A stretch of 64,000 nt of DNA from NCBI GenBank assembly GCA_964405825.1, contig CAYOPI010000001.1, forward strand, positions 62,001-126,000, in the 5' to 3' direction. This document shows, piece by piece, positions 16,375 to 26,132 of this stretch (its first letter is position 1; each line of letters opens with the position of its first letter). Source of the DNA: JBHJGM01 sp964405825 (GTDB lineage: Bacteria > Verrucomicrobiota > Verrucomicrobiia > Opitutales > JBHJGM01). Position numbers and translations under genes: made by a program. The notes below the pieces were generated by a model. It was not told the DNA's origin, ran no database searches, and saw only the letters and a list, made by a program, of their open reading frames with translations.

Positions 16375-17421
16375 ATGCGCGTTTCTCAGATACCGCTTGT
16401 AAACCCATTCACCATCTGCAAACCTGTTCGGAACGTGTCGCCCAAGCTCAAACATATCTTCGACGAACTGCACTATGAATTGCAGCGCCTGATTGCCGAG
16501 GGCGGCATGGGCGTGGTCTACGAGGGCGTTCAGTGTGGCATCGACGACTTCAAGAAGACCGTCGCGATCAAGCTCATCCGCGAGGAGTACTCAGCGATCA
16601 AGGAGTTCCGCAACAACTTCATTGGCGAGGCCCGACTGGTGGCCGACCTGATTCACAACTGCATCGTGCAGACCTACCACCTGGGCTCCATCGGCGATCA
16701 GTACTTCATGGTCATGGAGTACGTGAACGGGATCAACGTCGAGGAGTTCATTCTGCGTCATCTGGAGACGCAGAAGCAGGTGCCTGCCGACCTGGCCGTC
16801 TTTATCGTCTCGCGGATCTGCCGCGGGCTGGCCTACGCCCATCAAAAGCGCGACCGCCGCGGGCGCCCGCTCAACATCGTCCACCGAGACGTGGGCCCGC
16901 GTAACATCATGGTCTCCTACGAGGGCGACGTGAAGCTGACGGACTTCGGCATCGCGAAGGCCCTGGACCTGATGTACAATGAGGAGGGCGAGGTGATCGC
17001 CGGCAAGGACGAGTACCTCTCGCCCGAGCAGGCCCGCTGCGAGGTGACCGACCACCGCGCCGACCTTTTCTCCTGCGGCATCGTGCTTTCGGAGCTGCTG
17101 CTGGGACGCAACATCTTCGAGGCCGAACGGCCCGAGGTGACCCGCCAGAACATCCTCACCATGCCCCTGCCCGACTTTCAGCAACTGCGCCCGGAAATCG
17201 ACGACAAACTCCTGGAGATCCTGCAGAGCTCACTGGCCCGTCCGCGCGACGACCGCTACGCCACGGCCGCCGAGATGCTGACCTCTCTGGAGCTTTACCT
17301 CTACAGCGACGGCTACGGGCCCACCACCGAGAAACTGGCCCAGTACCTCAAGACGCTGATGGGCAAGGAGGACGCCTCCGACACCGCCGCCTTTGCCACC
17401 AGCGAGGCCAGCACGACCTGA
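16375..17421 (+). CDS. Hanks-type Ser/Thr protein kinase
   Basis: 348 residues consisting almost entirely of one kinase domain. The glycine loop is AEGGMGVVYEG, the ATP lysine K66 sits in VAIKLI, the catalytic loop is HRDVGPRNIMV (H170, D172), DFG begins at D190, and the activation segment ends YLSPEQARCEVTDHRADLFS. There is no transmembrane helix or sensory domain, so it is likely cytoplasmic. The ATG at 16375 is used; a GTG at 16435 just before the domain is an alternative. It precedes rpoN by 69 bases, and its substrates are unknown. Confidence 0.93.
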   Translation: MRVSQIPLVNPFTICKPVRNVSPKLKHIFDELHYELQRLIAEGGMGVVYEGVQCGIDDFKKTVAIKLIREEYSAIKEFRNNFIGEARLVADLIHNCIVQTYHLGSIGDQYFMVMEYVNGINVEEFILRHLETQKQVPADLAVFIVSRICRGLAYAHQKRDRRGRPLNIVHRDVGPRNIMVSYEGDVKLTDFGIAKALDLMYNEEGEVIAGKDEYLSPEQARCEVTDHRADLFSCGIVLSELLLGRNIFEAERPEVTRQNILTMPLPDFQQLRPEIDDKLLEILQSSLARPRDDRYATAAEMLTSLELYLYSDGYGPTTEKLAQYLKTLMGKEDASDTAAFATSEASTT

Positions 17422-17490
17422 GCGGCCGGTCAGCACCCCACCCGCCCTTTCAATCCCTGACCTTTCTGAACCCTTGATCGCTCCCCCAAC

Positions 17491-19014
17491 ATGAGTTCCC
17501 AGGGCCTCCATCAGGTTCAACGACAGTCGCAGAGCCTGATTCTTGCGCCTCAGCTACGCCAATCGCTTAAAATCCTTCAGGCCCCCGCCCTCGACCTTCG
17601 CAACGCCATCCTCGAAGAGCTGCAGAGCAACCCCACGCTCGAAGAACTGCCCCTGGAAGGCGTCAGCCTGGAACAGGAAACGCGCGGAGAGAGCAGCGCG
17701 CCGGAGTCTGACGGCGACGACGGCAGCAACGGCAGTGAGAATCCCGAGCCGGTCAACGGAACTGACAGTGCCGACCGCGACGGCAACACCAACGGCGCGG
17801 AGATGGACTTTGCCGACGACTTCAAGATCCTCCAGCAGCTGGATGAGGACTGGCGCGAGCACTTTGCCCAGGAAAGCCGCCAGAACGTCTACACCAGCGA
17901 GGACGCCGAACGCCGCCAGCACTTCTTTGACTCCCTGGTCAGCGAAACCTCCCTGCAGGAACACCTGGTGCGCCAGGCCGAGCTGACCGAAATGGAGCCG
18001 AGCCAGCGCGAGGCGCTCGACTACCTGATCGGCTCGATCGACGACAACGGTTTCCTCACCAGCAGCCTCAGCGACATCGCCCTGATGGCCAATCTGCCGC
18101 TGAAAACGATTCAGGACTCGGCGGAAATCCTCAAGACGCTGGAACCCGCCGGCATCGGCGCGGCCAACCTGAAAGAGTGCCTGCTCCTGCAGCTCAAGCT
18201 CCAGAAGCGCGACAAGAGCCTGGGCGCGCGGATCATCCGCGACCACTACGAGCTGCTGCTGCGTCGGCGCATCCCCGACATCGCCCGCAAGACCGGCGCC
18301 TCCATCCGCGAGGTCGAGGAAGCCCTCGAGGACATCGCCACGCTCGACCCGGCACCGGGCCGGAAGTTCGGCGATGACAACAACCGCATCATCGTACCGG
18401 ATGTGACCGTGGAAAAGGACGGCGACACCTGGCAAATCACGCTCAACAGCGACTACATCCCGCGCCTGCGCCTCTCCAACACCTACAAGGAAATGCTCGC
18501 CCGCGGGCGCCTCTCCTCGAAGGAAAAGGAGTACGTGCGCGAGAAGATGCGCTCGGGCAAGTTTCTCATCAGCTCCATCGAGCAGCGCCAGCAGACCATC
18601 GAGCGCATCACCCGCGAGCTGCTGTCGTTTCAGAACGACTTTTTCGAACACGGCGTGTCCAAGCTACGGCCGCTGACGATGAGCCAGGTGGCCGAGCGCG
18701 TGGGCGTGCACGAGACGACCATCTCCCGCGCCATCGCCAACAAATACATCGACACCCCGCACGGCATCTACGAGTTCAAGTACTTCTTTACCCCCGGCTA
18801 CACCAACAAGGCCGGCGAGTCGGTCTCCAACACCACAATCAAGGAGGAGATCGCCGATATCATCGAAAACGAGAACCCGGCCAAGCCCTACTCCGACCAG
18901 GACATCGTCCGCCTGCTGGCCGAAAAGGACATCAAGATTGCACGCCGCACCGTGGCCAAATACCGTGAAGAGCTTGGAATTCTCCCCACCAACCTCCGCC
19001 GCCGTTACCGCTAG
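17491..19014 (+). CDS. rpoN: RNA polymerase sigma-54 factor
   Basis: 507 residues, usual for RpoN. Region I is the Gln/Leu-rich start (LILAPQLRQSLKILQAPALDL), followed by an acidic region II (about 65-125), the core-binding domain, a helix-turn-helix (MSQVAERVGVHETTISRAI) and the C-terminal RpoN box ARRTVAKYRE at residues 484-493, which reads the -24 promoter element. It directs transcription from -24/-12 promoters and needs an AAA+ enhancer-binding activator, none of which is encoded in this window. Probably co-transcribed with the upstream kinase. Confidence 0.97.
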   Translation: MSSQGLHQVQRQSQSLILAPQLRQSLKILQAPALDLRNAILEELQSNPTLEELPLEGVSLEQETRGESSAPESDGDDGSNGSENPEPVNGTDSADRDGNTNGAEMDFADDFKILQQLDEDWREHFAQESRQNVYTSEDAERRQHFFDSLVSETSLQEHLVRQAELTEMEPSQREALDYLIGSIDDNGFLTSSLSDIALMANLPLKTIQDSAEILKTLEPAGIGAANLKECLLLQLKLQKRDKSLGARIIRDHYELLLRRRIPDIARKTGASIREVEEALEDIATLDPAPGRKFGDDNNRIIVPDVTVEKDGDTWQITLNSDYIPRLRLSNTYKEMLARGRLSSKEKEYVREKMRSGKFLISSIEQRQQTIERITRELLSFQNDFFEHGVSKLRPLTMSQVAERVGVHETTISRAIANKYIDTPHGIYEFKYFFTPGYTNKAGESVSNTTIKEEIADIIENENPAKPYSDQDIVRLLAEKDIKIARRTVAKYREELGILPTNLRRRYR

Positions 19015-19489
19015 GCCCACCCGCCGTTCGGGCTCACCGCTTTTCTACTGTGCCGCCCTGCTGGTGGCGCTGGTGGTGAGCGGCTGCCCGCAGCGGATCG
19101 ACAAGACCGTTGCCGGCACCTGGCGCATCGACACCGAGGCCACCTTCGAGACGATCGCCGAGGTCGAGGCCTGGCGGAAGCTCTCCAGTGAGCAGCAGGC
19201 CGACCTGCGCACCGAGATCGAGGCCAAGACCAACGTCTTTCTGACCTTTACGCCCGGGCTGATGAAGCTGCGCTGGGAAGGTCAGCAGATGGGCGGCACG
19301 CATGAGTTGACCTACACGCTCGAGCACCTGCAAAAGGACTCCTTCCGCGCGCTGCACCCCGAGCGCGTCGAGCAGAGCTTTTCGATGACCCTCAAGCTGC
19401 TGGACGAGCGCAACCAGAGCCTGCGCGTGCTCTCCGAGCGGTTCGAGCCCTGGATGCGTTACGTGGTCTGGCGCCGCGTGACGCAGTGA
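18938..19489 (+). CDS. Predicted lipoprotein of unknown function
   Basis: Up to 183 residues. A hydrophobic stretch and lipobox ALVVSGC (C50 counting from the ATG) predict lipid attachment, after which the protein is soluble (TVAGTWRIDTEATFETIAEVE onward). The GTWRID start resembles lipocalin-like small lipoproteins, but I do not recognise the family. The start is unusual: no ATG lies between the end of rpoN and the signal peptide, so the gene must overlap rpoN by 77 bases (ATG 18938) or about 50 (GTG 18965). Translational coupling with rpoN is likely. Confidence 0.7.
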   Translation: MHAAPWPNTVKSLEFSPPTSAAVTARPTRRSGSPLFYCAALLVALVVSGCPQRIDKTVAGTWRIDTEATFETIAEVEAWRKLSSEQQADLRTEIEAKTNVFLTFTPGLMKLRWEGQQMGGTHELTYTLEHLQKDSFRALHPERVEQSFSMTLKLLDERNQSLRVLSERFEPWMRYVVWRRVTQ

Positions 19490-19679
19490 GGACCGAAACC
19501 TGCAACCTGGCGGGACGGGCCGACCCGCACGGAGGTCACGTCTGAAGGTGTTCGAGACGCGACTTCACCGCCACAGCACCAACCAGGCTGCGCGAGGCCA
19601 ATGCCACCTCCGGCAGCGCCCTGCGACAAGCCTCAGAATACGCTCTCGCCAACGCATCTTTGGATTTTTCAAACAGACC

Positions 19680-21602
19680 CTAGTCAGCGCAGCAGTGGCC
19701 GTTGCTGCCGGGCGTTTCCGGAGGCTGGGCAATCGTCGGGTTGCGGTCGAAGAAGCCGTTGGGCTTGAGCATGAAGCCGGTGTACTCGCAGGGCATGACC
19801 GGCCAGTCTTCCAGGCGCGCGGTGTGGTGTTTGCCGAAGCAATGCCAGAGCACGACATCGGTGTCGCGCACGTTGCGGTTGCGCGCGGTCCACTTGGGCA
19901 GGCCATCGCCGCCGGGATGCTGGTTGGGATACTGGCCGGCGGGGAAACGTTCCTGCCCGTGATAAGCGGTGACCCAGAGGTGCCTGGTGGCAAAGGCCGC
20001 TCGCTTTAGAATGGGTGCATCGGGCTGGGCAAACGGCAGCACGTGTTCGTGCGGGACAAGGGTGTAGGCCGTGGGCGCGCCCATCCGGTTTTTCCGGTCC
20101 GTGCTCTGAATCTTCCAGTAGCGATGCGCACGGGCGTCGCTCACGCGCTGTGCCTGGGCCTCGGTATCCAAGACGGTCTCGGTGTTGGTGAAGCCGTTGC
20201 CGTAAGGGTTGTCCGCGCCCGGCGGGACGGAGACCGTATCCACCTCGACCACCCGGTTGGCGACGCCGTCCACCATCGGGTCCAGGCGGAAGCAGAAGCA
20301 GTGCGTGTGGTGCTGGCCGACGACACCAGGGGCGACTTCTACCCCGCGCCCTTCGGGCGGCAATGAGCTGGTGTTGATGATGCCCGTGAGCTTGACCTCA
20401 TGCTCGATGGTGCCATCCAGGTAAAAGTACCAGTACCAGCCATACTCATAGTTACCGACCGAGCAAAAGAACGAAACGACCAGCCGCCGCGAGCGCCGGG
20501 ACTCCGCCCGCTCGTTGCGCCAGTCCATGTGCTTCCAAAGCACGCCGAAGTCCTCCTCGTGCATGCAGATGGCATTCTTGACCGGAAAGAGATTGCCGCG
20601 GCTGTCGTTGAGGACGGCGTCGAAGTAGTGAATCTCACCCAGGCAGTCGCAGCCGCGCACCAGCGAGTTGGCCAGCATGCCCATGCCGTACTCACCCACG
20701 TCGAAGGCGTTCTTGCGGTAGTGGTTGCCGCGCGACTCGGCGTAGGGCACAACCATCTCCGTGAGCGAGGCGCGGTAGAGCACGGGCCGGCGCTGCCTGG
20801 CCTCGTCGGTCACATGCACCAGGTATAGAACCAGCCCCTCGCGCGCGTTGAAGCCGATGCGAAAATCCCAGTTCATCCAGCGCACGTGCCAGCCGTCGAC
20901 ATGGAAGCCCACGCCCTCGGGCTGGGTGATCGAAAGCGGCTTGGGCGGCTCGGAGAAGTCACTCTCGCTGAAAAACTGGCGGTCGTAGTTGGCGTTCTCC
21001 TCTGGAATTGAGTGCACCCCGTAGTCCTCAACCTTGAGCACCTCCATTTGGTTGAGGTCGACGATCGGCACGATGCCCTCGATCGGGTGGGCGTAGCCGT
21101 TGTCATCCGGGCCGCTGCGCAGCCAGACAAAGGCGCGCACGATCCGCTTGCCCTTCTCGTCGGCAACGCCGTAGTTGCCCGCCGACCACGGGTCCACCAT
21201 GACGTACTCGGTGCTGTGGACGCCGCGTTTGGCCAGCGCCTGCTTGAAAAGCGGTGAGGCCTTCACGGCCGCCTCGCACTCGACAAACTCATCCAGCATG
21301 ACCCGCGGCTGCACGCCGGGAATGTGCTCGAAGCGGATGACCTGGCCGGTGTTAAGTTGAACGTCAGCCTCCCAGCAGGTGCCATCGGCGTTGTTCAAGG
21401 CAATGACCTGGGCCACCCGCGGAAAGTCCATGCCCTGGGTGAAACCCAGCACGCTCGCCTTCTCGGGCTCCTTCAGTTCGACGATTTCAAAGCGCCAATG
21501 TGCCCCGGCGCACCTTTCCTGGCGCAGCAGGGCAAGCGCTTCGGTGATTTCTTCACCGGTCAACGGGTCCAGCGGATGAACGGCAGCAGAGATGATCGAC
21601 AT
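19680..21602 (-). CDS. Copper-containing primary amine oxidase
   Basis: 640 residues from the ATG at 21602, matching the length of bacterial topaquinone amine oxidases; longer in-frame readings run into low-complexity sequence. It oxidises primary amines to aldehydes with release of ammonia and hydrogen peroxide. The cofactor tyrosine is Y385 in SVGNYEYG. Copper ligands include the His pair in GQHHTHCFCF and the later His in CFGKHHTARLEDWPVMP, a family hallmark. No signal peptide is seen, so it is probably cytoplasmic. The neighbouring gene upstream is an unrelated SGNH hydrolase; substrate unknown. Confidence 0.93.
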   Translation of the reverse strand: MSIISAAVHPLDPLTGEEITEALALLRQERCAGAHWRFEIVELKEPEKASVLGFTQGMDFPRVAQVIALNNADGTCWEADVQLNTGQVIRFEHIPGVQPRVMLDEFVECEAAVKASPLFKQALAKRGVHSTEYVMVDPWSAGNYGVADEKGKRIVRAFVWLRSGPDDNGYAHPIEGIVPIVDLNQMEVLKVEDYGVHSIPEENANYDRQFFSESDFSEPPKPLSITQPEGVGFHVDGWHVRWMNWDFRIGFNAREGLVLYLVHVTDEARQRRPVLYRASLTEMVVPYAESRGNHYRKNAFDVGEYGMGMLANSLVRGCDCLGEIHYFDAVLNDSRGNLFPVKNAICMHEEDFGVLWKHMDWRNERAESRRSRRLVVSFFCSVGNYEYGWYWYFYLDGTIEHEVKLTGIINTSSLPPEGRGVEVAPGVVGQHHTHCFCFRLDPMVDGVANRVVEVDTVSVPPGADNPYGNGFTNTETVLDTEAQAQRVSDARAHRYWKIQSTDRKNRMGAPTAYTLVPHEHVLPFAQPDAPILKRAAFATRHLWVTAYHGQERFPAGQYPNQHPGGDGLPKWTARNRNVRDTDVVLWHCFGKHHTARLEDWPVMPCEYTGFMLKPNGFFDRNPTIAQPPETPGSNGHCCAD

Positions 21603-21690
21603 GCACAAACGAATGCACGATCCGCGCCGGGTTGCCAGCGGGGTGAGCGGATCGCCGCAAACCTCCCAAAGTCGAGGATGGCTAAGCTGC

Positions 21691-22425
21691 CTAGGGCGCC
21701 AGCTCGGCCTTGAGCCTGTCGAGGTGGGGCTGCATCGCGGCGAACCACTTCCGGGCGTACTTCTCCTGGCCGGCCGGATTGGGGTGGGCCCAGTCGAAGG
21801 TGTCGGTCTGCGGGTGATTCGGGTCCGCGTTGAAGCCCTCCCACGAACGCAGCGCAACGACCGGCGAGGCCTCGGTGTTCAGGTCATCCACCATCGTCTG
21901 GACCTTGGCGCGGATGGCCTGGTGCTTGGCCCCGTTGAAGTGGATGTGCGCGACGAAGATGGCGACCTTCGGGTTCTGTGCGCGGACCAGACCGATGATT
22001 TCCGTAAGAGGCTCGACGATGGCCGTGGTGTGGTCTTCGGCGTTCTGGTCATTGGTGCCCAGGTGAATGAGCGCGACGTCGGGCGGGTGCTGCCATTTTT
22101 CGATGGCCGCGGGCAGGCGCTCCAGCGCGGCTTTGGTCTTGATGCCGTAGACCCCTTCGTGGTCCAGATCGAAGGGGATGCCGTCCTTGTCCGGCCAGGT
22201 GGCGCCGGGCTGCAGCCCCCGCCTCAACGAGCCGATAAAATCCACCTCGTAGCCCTTCTCGCGCAGCAGGTAGTACAGCGGGTAGCGGTAGGCGTACTCC
22301 GGCCGGTCGGCCTTGCCACCCTGGGTGATCGAATCGCCGATCGGCACGAGGTAGATGGGCCGGGCCTGCGTCATCAGCGGCAGCCAAACACAGGCCAGCA
22401 GGAGGGCCAAGCAACGTCTGTTCAT
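21691..22425 (-). CDS. Exported SGNH/GDSL hydrolase
   Basis: 244 residues from the ATG at 22425, which starts a clean signal peptide (MNRRCLALLLACVWLPLM, cleavage near TQA). Block I is PIGDSITQG with nucleophile S32, block III is HLGTND, and block V is FDWAHPNPAG with D211 and H214. Such enzymes are esterases, often removing acetyl or other acyl groups from glycans, in the periplasm. It is divergent from the SDR gene and sits upstream of the amine oxidase. Confidence 0.88.
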   Translation of the reverse strand: MNRRCLALLLACVWLPLMTQARPIYLVPIGDSITQGGKADRPEYAYRYPLYYLLREKGYEVDFIGSLRRGLQPGATWPDKDGIPFDLDHEGVYGIKTKAALERLPAAIEKWQHPPDVALIHLGTNDQNAEDHTTAIVEPLTEIIGLVRAQNPKVAIFVAHIHFNGAKHQAIRAKVQTMVDDLNTEASPVVALRSWEGFNADPNHPQTDTFDWAHPNPAGQEKYARKWFAAMQPHLDRLKAELAP

Positions 22426-22510
22426 GTCCCCAGCGAAGCCGCCCCTCACCGGCCAAGGCAACGGCAAAGCGCGTTGACCCCCCAGGCGCCGGACATCTTC
22501 ATCAGTGCCC

Positions 22511-23230
22511 ATGACGCAACGCACTTATGTCATCACCGGTGCCAGCAAGGGCATCGGGCGCGCCTCGGCCGCCTGGCTGGCCAACGAAGGCCACACCGTG
22601 ATTGGCCTTGCCCGCAGCGAGTGCCCGGACTTTCCCGGCGAGTACCACCCCTGCGATCTGGGCGATGAAGCCGCCACCGAAGCCGCCCTCGAGGCCGTCT
22701 TTGGCCGGCACAAGGTCGATGGCATCCTCAACAACGTCGGGCTGGTGCGCGGGGCGCCGGTGCCCGACATCCAGCTGGAGGACCTGCGCGCGGTCCTGGA
22801 CATGAACCTGCGCCCGGCCGTGCGCCTCTTCCAGCGCGCGCTGCCCCACATGCAGTCTCAGAAATGGGGCCGGGTGGTGAACATCTCCAGCATCACCTCG
22901 CTGGGGTCGCCCTGGCGCAGCAGCTACTCGGCGGCAAAGGCCGCGCTGGTCGGGCTGACGCGTACGTGGGCCCTGGAGTTTGCCGCCGACGGCATCACCT
23001 CCAACGCCATCCACCCCGGACCGATCGACACCGAACTCTTCCGCACCAACAACCCGGCCGGCAGCGAGAGCGAAAAACGCTATCTTTCTGGCATCCCGAT
23101 GAAGCGCATCGGTGCGCCCGAGGAAGTGGCCTCCGCGGTGGCGTTCTTTTTCAGCGAGGGCGCCGGCTTCATCACCGGCCAGTCCCTTTACATCGACGGC
23201 GGCTTCGCGACCGGCAACGCCCCGGCGTGA
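22511..23230 (+). CDS. Short-chain dehydrogenase/reductase (FabG-like)
   Basis: 239 residues of the classical SDR fold. NAD(P) binding is shown by TGASKGIG near the N-terminus and NNVG at 74-77; the catalytic residues are S126/S127, Y139 and K143 (SYSAAK). The C-terminal segment IDGGFATG is typical. The ATG at 22511 is preferred over a GTG two codons earlier. It reduces or oxidises a carbonyl or alcohol; fatty acid or sugar substrates are both possible, and no acyl carrier gene is adjacent. Confidence 0.9.
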   Translation: MTQRTYVITGASKGIGRASAAWLANEGHTVIGLARSECPDFPGEYHPCDLGDEAATEAALEAVFGRHKVDGILNNVGLVRGAPVPDIQLEDLRAVLDMNLRPAVRLFQRALPHMQSQKWGRVVNISSITSLGSPWRSSYSAAKAALVGLTRTWALEFAADGITSNAIHPGPIDTELFRTNNPAGSESEKRYLSGIPMKRIGAPEEVASAVAFFFSEGAGFITGQSLYIDGGFATGNAPA

Positions 23231-23374
23231 ACCCATGCACGGCCCCGGCATGACGTCGCTGCGGGGCGTTCCAGTCCCGTCGAACTACGCCGTCGCCCTT
23301 CAGGGGAAGGCCGGTTGTTTCTCGCTCGCGCCTGAATTGCCACCTCAGCCAGGGCTTTGCCTGGCCTCCTCGCA

Positions 23375-24070
23375 ATGACGGCTGAAGAGGCAACGGGTAC
23401 AGGCGACTCCCTCGCCGTGCACGCGCCGCTGCTCCTGCTGGAAGCCAGCGGGCCTCGGGTGCAGGTCGGCGTCTGGGACGCGGGACAGTGGACCGCCTTT
23501 GCCTCAAGTGACGCACCCGCGCTGGAGTCGCTGACCTCGCTGGTGGCCGAAGTGCTGGGTCAGGCCGGCATCAAACTCGGCGAGGTGGGCGGCTTCCTCT
23601 ACGACGAGGGACCCGGCGCGGTGCTGGGTCTGCGCCTGGCCGCCATGACGCTTCGTACCTGGCAGGCCCTGCCTGAACACCGTGACGCTCCCGTCTTCGC
23701 CTTTGGCTCGCTCGAGTTGGCCATCGCCGTTCTGGAAAAGAGAGGCCTGAGGCCGCCGTACGCCCTTGTCACCGAGGCCGGGCTCAACCGCTGGCTGCTG
23801 CTGGAAAAGCCCGACCTTAACACTCCGACGGACCCGCATCTCGTCGACGCCAGGGCGCTGGCACAAGTGACCGGGACGCTCCATCACCTGGCCCAGCGCA
23901 AGCAGTGGAAGCCCCTGCCCCGGGAGGCCGAGCCCTTCGCACTGGACCTGGCGGCCTTCCCCGAGCTATTCTTGGAACCAAACCTCACCCATCCAGTCAG
24001 CCAACCCACACCGCTGCTGCCGGCGGCCAAGGACTACGTGAAATGGTCCGGCCAGCGACACCGCGGTTAA
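23375..24070 (+). CDS. tsaB: TsaB-like protein of tRNA threonylcarbamoyladenosine synthesis
   Basis: 231 residues resembling TsaB (YeaZ), the partner that binds TsaD and TsaE during t6A37 modification of ANN-decoding tRNAs. Visible family features are LLLLEASGPRVQVGVW at the start, VAEVLGQAGIKLGEVGGF, the GPGAVLGLRLAAMTLRTW segment (canonical GPGSFTGLRIG) and a short C-terminal tail. GPGSFTG is altered to GPGAVLG, so this is a divergent member. It starts a same-strand group that continues through the alanine racemase and sulfatase genes. Confidence 0.7.
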   Translation: MTAEEATGTGDSLAVHAPLLLLEASGPRVQVGVWDAGQWTAFASSDAPALESLTSLVAEVLGQAGIKLGEVGGFLYDEGPGAVLGLRLAAMTLRTWQALPEHRDAPVFAFGSLELAIAVLEKRGLRPPYALVTEAGLNRWLLLEKPDLNTPTDPHLVDARALAQVTGTLHHLAQRKQWKPLPREAEPFALDLAAFPELFLEPNLTHPVSQPTPLLPAAKDYVKWSGQRHRG

Positions 24071-24077
24071 CGCCAAA

Positions 24078-24866
24078 ATGCACTTCCATCACCTCTGTGT
24101 CTTTGTCTTTCTGAGTTGCTTCGCCTGCGGGGCTGCCGTCAGCCCGGTCGTTCGCGCGGAGGCAGCCGCGACTGCGCCCGAGGCGCCGCTGGTAATCACC
24201 GGTCTGGAGTCCGTGGAGCGTGGGCCGATCGAACTGCTCCTGCGCGAGATTGGTTTGCAGCACGCCGAAGCCGGCCGGGGCCGCCTCGAATTTGAGTACG
24301 CCGACCCGAAACTGCGCCGCCGCAACGTGCTGGAGCACCGCATTGCCGGCGGCTCCATGCCCCTGGAGGAGTACCTTGAGGTGCTCGGACAGTTCTCGCG
24401 CACGAACATCTTCCTGTACGAGGGCAAGACGCTGCGGGTGGGCGAGTCGGTGCGCGTGGAAGGGCTGCGGGGCTATGGCGTCAATGCCGGCACTCCGGCA
24501 GGCCTGACCTTTGCCCAGGCCGAGGAGGCCTACTCGTCGGGAACGGGCGATGCCTACATCGACTTCGGCAAGCGCGGCACCTTCTACAACAGTCTCGCCA
24601 CCGAGCTGCATCGCGCGCTCATCTGGGACGGGCTGACCCCGTCGGAGGAAGTCACCCGGAGCGCCCGCGGCCTGTATGGCTTTTTCTTCGAGATCGAGTC
24701 CAGCGCGGGCACCTACCAGCTGGCGCTGACGGCCAAGGGCATCCAGGGGCTCAACGTGGATTACGCGGCACCGGTGGATTCGCCCCTCGCGGTGTTCCTG
24801 TTGCAGAACCTGCCGCCCTCGCTGCGGCAGACCTTCGAGGAACTCGCGCGCCTGCCGTTTCAGTAA
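24078..24866 (+). CDS. Exported protein of unknown function
   Basis: 262 residues with a signal peptide (about 1-28, MHFHHLCVFVFLSCFACGAA). It lies 7 bases after tsaB, so it is probably co-transcribed. The mature part has no motif I recognise. Residues 70-115 (NVLEHRIAGGSMPLEEYLEV followed by TNIFLYEGKTLRVG) loosely resemble the secretin/TonB short N-terminal domain, which suggests an envelope role. That similarity is weak. Confidence 0.65.
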   Translation: MHFHHLCVFVFLSCFACGAAVSPVVRAEAAATAPEAPLVITGLESVERGPIELLLREIGLQHAEAGRGRLEFEYADPKLRRRNVLEHRIAGGSMPLEEYLEVLGQFSRTNIFLYEGKTLRVGESVRVEGLRGYGVNAGTPAGLTFAQAEEAYSSGTGDAYIDFGKRGTFYNSLATELHRALIWDGLTPSEEVTRSARGLYGFFFEIESSAGTYQLALTAKGIQGLNVDYAAPVDSPLAVFLLQNLPPSLRQTFEELARLPFQ

Positions 24867-24947
24867 GGGTACCGCGTAGAGCGGTCCACGAGTTTGGGAC
24901 CGTCAAACGCTTGCGCCCGCCTAGCTAAGAGCAAAGCGTTGCCTGCG

Positions 24948-26093
24948 ATGCCCTACGAATCCTCACGCCGGGCCTGGGCCGAAATCGATCTGGGAGCGCT
25001 CGAGCGCAACCTCGGGCGCATCCGCGCGGGGCTGCCGGAGCACATCCGCTACCTGGCCGTGGTCAAGGCCGACGCCTACGGGCACGGCATGGCCCCGGTG
25101 GTCGCCCGACTGATGCAAAGCGGGGCCGACGCCTTCGCCGTGGCCAACGTGCACGAGGCGGCCGAGATCCGCGAAATCGGCACCGGCTGGCCCATCCTCC
25201 TGCTCTCGGCGCTGCTGCCCGAGGAAGACGCCGCCGTGCTCGACCTCGAGCTGGAGGCGACGGTCTCCTCGGTGGCCGAGGCCGAGCGTCTGGCTGCGTT
25301 GGGCCGCCAGCGTGAGCGCGAGGTGCCCGTGCACCTGAAGATCGATACGGGCATGGGGCGGCTGGGCGTCTGGCACACCCAGGCGGGCGAACTGCTCAAG
25401 GCCATTGAGGCATCGCCCGCCCTGCGGCTGAGCGGGGTCTTCACGCACTTCTCCTCGGCCGACCGCGATCCGGACTTCACCCGCCAGCAGCGCGCGCTCT
25501 TTCTGGAGACGATTCAGCGGCTGGGCCTCGACCAGCGCGAGGGCCTGACCATCCACGCCGACAACAGCGCGGGCCTGGAGACGTTCTCGCCCCAGTCGCC
25601 CTTCAACGCCGTGCGCATCGGTCTGTTGCAGTACGGGCTGACCCCGTATGAGGGCTCCCTGCTGGCCGGTCTGAGGCCCGAGCCCGTGCTGAGCTTCCAC
25701 ACCCGCGTGGGGCTGGCCAAGGAAGTGCCCGCGGGCACCGGCATCAGCTACGGGCGCACCCTGACGCTCGAGCGCGACAGCCGCCTGGCCATTCTGACGG
25801 CCGGCTACGGCGATGGCATTCCCACCGCCGCCAGCAACCGCGGCGAGGTGCTCCTGCAAGGGCGGCGCTGCCGCATCCTGGGGCGCGTCACCATGGATCA
25901 GACGATCGTCGACGTGACCGACCTGCCCGAGCCCGTCCAGGCCGGAGACGAAGCGGTGCTGATCGGCGGCCAGGGCCAGGACCACATCCGCGTGGAGGAG
26001 TTCTCGCGCCGGGGCAACTGCATTGCCTGGGAAACGCTCTGCTCGATCACCCGGCGCGTGCCGCGCGTCTACCGCACCGCGCGCGGGCAATAA
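24948..26093 (+). CDS. alr: Alanine racemase
   Basis: 381 residues from the ATG at 24948, which places the pyridoxal phosphate lysine K40 in VVKADAYGHG at the usual distance from the start. The second catalytic residue is Y268 in GTGISYGRTL, and GRVTMDQTIVDVTD is another family block. It interconverts L- and D-alanine for peptidoglycan synthesis in the cytoplasm. It is followed after 39 bases by a sulfatase gene, a pairing with no obvious functional link. Confidence 0.96.
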   Translation: MPYESSRRAWAEIDLGALERNLGRIRAGLPEHIRYLAVVKADAYGHGMAPVVARLMQSGADAFAVANVHEAAEIREIGTGWPILLLSALLPEEDAAVLDLELEATVSSVAEAERLAALGRQREREVPVHLKIDTGMGRLGVWHTQAGELLKAIEASPALRLSGVFTHFSSADRDPDFTRQQRALFLETIQRLGLDQREGLTIHADNSAGLETFSPQSPFNAVRIGLLQYGLTPYEGSLLAGLRPEPVLSFHTRVGLAKEVPAGTGISYGRTLTLERDSRLAILTAGYGDGIPTAASNRGEVLLQGRRCRILGRVTMDQTIVDVTDLPEPVQAGDEAVLIGGQGQDHIRVEEFSRRGNCIAWETLCSITRRVPRVYRTARGQ

Positions 26094-26132
26094 GGCTGGC
26101 CTCACCCCGAAAGCCTTGCTGGCGTTGCCCGC

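Noticed and set aside
21603..21857. N-terminal extension of the amine oxidase
   Set aside because: Arg/Pro/Ser/Thr-rich low-complexity sequence overlapping the SGNH gene; length from 21602 already matches the family.
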